Shown piece after piece: positions 62,717-64,000 of a DNA stretch of 64,000 nucleotides. The number at the start of each line of letters is the position of its first letter. The first letter of the stretch is position 1. The stretch lies in the NCBI RefSeq assembly GCF_024722015.1, contig NZ_JANQBD010000006.1, positions 62,001 through 126,000 of the forward strand. The letters run 5' to 3'. The notes under the pieces are model-generated. The model made no database searches and had not been told where the DNA came from. It saw only the letters and a program-made list of their open reading frames with translations. This stretch comes from Paenibacillus radicis (ex Xue et al. 2023). GTDB lineage: Bacteria > Bacillota > Bacilli > Paenibacillales > NBRC-103111. A program made the position numbers and the translations under genes.

Positions 62717-64000
62717 TTAACGAAGCTTCCAATAAAGCTCGTTCCATCTCAGCTCGTTACGGAATGCTTGCACGGATGTGTTTTTATTAATAACCACACA
62801 TTCAATCCCAACCATTTCCGCCCAATCCACGAGCTGCTCGGTGGTGACTTTGTAGGAGAATACAGTGTGATGGGCTCCGCCAGCATAAATCCAGGCTTCA
62901 GCGGAATCACGCAGCGACGGCTGCGGCTTCCATAGCACACGAGCTACCGGCAGCTTCGGCATTTCTTTGAGAGGTTTTACAGCATCTACCTCGCTTATAA
63001 TAAGACGGAAACGGTTGCCCATATCTACAAGAGAAGCGTTAATTGCGAAACCGGAATCCCCGTCAAAGGTCAACCTTGCAGGATCGGCTTTACCACCGAT
63101 GGAAAGCGGGTGAACCTCGATTTTGGGACGTGTTGCAGCAATAGTCGGACATACCTCAAGCATATGCGAACCTAACACCAGCTCATTCCCAGGCTCGAAA
63201 TGATAAGTGTAATCCTCCATAAATGAGGTGCCAACATTGCCGGAAATCATTTTCATCATACGCACTAGCGCTGATGTCTTCCAATCTCCTTCTCCGCCGA
63301 AGCCATAACCCGCCGCCATCAAGCGCTGTGAGGCCAGGCCCGGAAGCTGCTTCATTCCATGCAAATCCTCGAAGGTCGTAGTGAAGGCACCGAAGCCGCC
63401 CTCCTGCAAAAATGATTTCAAACCAAGCTCAATACGAGCCTGTTCCAAAATAGCGTCCTGTACAGGGCCGCTCTCAAGTCCTGCCGGAACAATCGTATAC
63501 AGCTCGGCATATTCCTTGTACAGCTGATTAACCTCAGCATCTGAAAATTCATTCATCCGCTGCACAAGATCGCCAATTCCATAACCATTTACGGACCAGC
63601 CAAACTTAATTTGCGCTTCAACTTTATCGCCATCAGTAACGGCAACCTGGCGCATATTGTCGCCAAACCTAGCTACCTTCAGATTGCTTCCCTCAGTATA
63701 AGCAACAGCAGTATGCATCCAGCCGCCAATGCGGCCACGTGTTTCCCCGTTCTCCCAATGTCCTACTACTACTTTGCGTGAAATACCCATACGGGTTCCA
63801 ATAAAGCCATACTCACGATCACCATGAGCGGATTGATTCGTGTTCATGAAATCCATGTCGATCGTATCCCATGGAATGTCACGGTTATACTGGGTGTGCA
63901 GGTGCAGAAGCGGTTTGCGCAGCTCCGTGAGTCCTGCGATCCACATTTTGGCCGGAGAGAAGGTGTGCATCCAGGTGATCAGTCCTGCGCAGGAATCGTC
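62717..64000 (-). CDS. araA: L-arabinose isomerase (5' end outside window)
   Basis: Converts L-arabinose to L-ribulose. The reading frame is open to the edge of the window (428 codons visible of an expected ~495), so the start lies beyond. [15 protein letters not shown], then [39 protein letters not shown] and [20 protein letters not shown] carry the family's metal-binding Glu and His; a late [17 protein letters not shown] is the C-terminal His. It is cut only by the window edge. The stop is next to the repeats at 61880-62676, and no terminator was found between them. Confidence 0.96.
   Translation of the reverse strand, partial: DDSCAGLITWMHTFSPAKMWIAGLTELRKPLLHLHTQYNRDIPWDTIDMDFMNTNQSAHGDREYGFIGTRMGISRKVVVGHWENGETRGRIGGWMHTAVAYTEGSNLKVARFGDNMRQVAVTDGDKVEAQIKFGWSVNGYGIGDLVQRMNEFSDAEVNQLYKEYAELYTIVPAGLESGPVQDAILEQARIELGLKSFLQEGGFGAFTTTFEDLHGMKQLPGLASQRLMAAGYGFGGEGDWKTSALVRMMKMISGNVGTSFMEDYTYHFEPGNELVLGSHMLEVCPTIAATRPKIEVHPLSIGGKADPARLTFDGDSGFAINASLVDMGNRFRLIISEVDAVKPLKEMPKLPVARVLWKPQPSLRDSAEAWIYAGGAHHTVFSYKVTTEQLVDWAEMVGIECVVINKNTSVQAFRNELRWNELYWKLR

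Overview
The window reads as a chromosomal segment of a Gram-positive, endospore-forming bacterium, most likely Paenibacillus or a close relative. Evidence: gpr and spoVA spore genes, a comE competence locus and the yqe cluster in Bacillus-like order, a T-box leader on leuS, S-layer-homology proteins, many strong GGAGG ribosome-binding sites, and abundant intergenic palindromic repeats. The genus is inferred from gene order and style, not from a database match.

Region 1 (1-10.5 kb): end of a chemoreceptor gene, gpr (with a sigma-G-like promoter), rpsT and holA, then a 380-bp array of hairpin repeats. An ECF sigma/anti-sigma pair, a DUF2264 gene, an S-layer-homology protein, a drug/metabolite exporter and a small coiled-coil protein follow.

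Region 2 (10.5-26.6 kb): housekeeping and competence block, nearly all on the minus strand: yqeG-yqeH-aroE-yhbY-nadD-yqeK-rsfS-cvfB-yqeM, then leuS under a T-box, divergent comER, and comEA-metY-comEB-comEC. Compared with Bacillus subtilis, cvfB, leuS and metY are added. Three palindromic repeat elements interrupt the yqe genes.

Region 3 (26.8-46.5 kb): a MarR regulator with a neighbouring short-chain dehydrogenase that shares its promoter motif; a MoxR-DUF58-transglutaminase operon; spoVAC-AD-AE; a tiny YjcZ-like membrane peptide; a 14-repeat RCC1 protein with S-layer anchor; an RND efflux permease with a Gln/Gly-rich adaptor; an L,D-transpeptidase; and two adjacent diguanylate cyclases. The first cyclase carries a C-terminal ribbon-helix-helix-like domain, and its promoter is overlapped by a perfect 26-bp palindrome.

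Region 4 (46.5-64 kb): carbohydrate catabolism. A ten-gene minus-strand operon (enolase-superfamily dehydratase, zinc dehydrogenase, four SDRs, a sugar ABC importer without ATPase, a TIM-barrel isomerase) is divergent from an IclR regulator. Next to it are another TIM-barrel isomerase and a D-malate/tartrate-type dehydrogenase with a clear sigma-A promoter and a cre-like site. The substrate looks like a sugar acid or polyol; no kinase or aldolase is present to finish the pathway. A GDPD-family phosphodiesterase, a fifth SDR and the end of araA close the window. A dispersed repeat of about 490 bp occurs at 7.6-8.1 kb and again at 61.9-62.7 kb, where it has been invaded by further nested palindromes.

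Most promising for novelty: the cyclase/ribbon-helix-helix protein with its candidate operator, the nested palindromic repeat families, and the incomplete sugar-acid operon.
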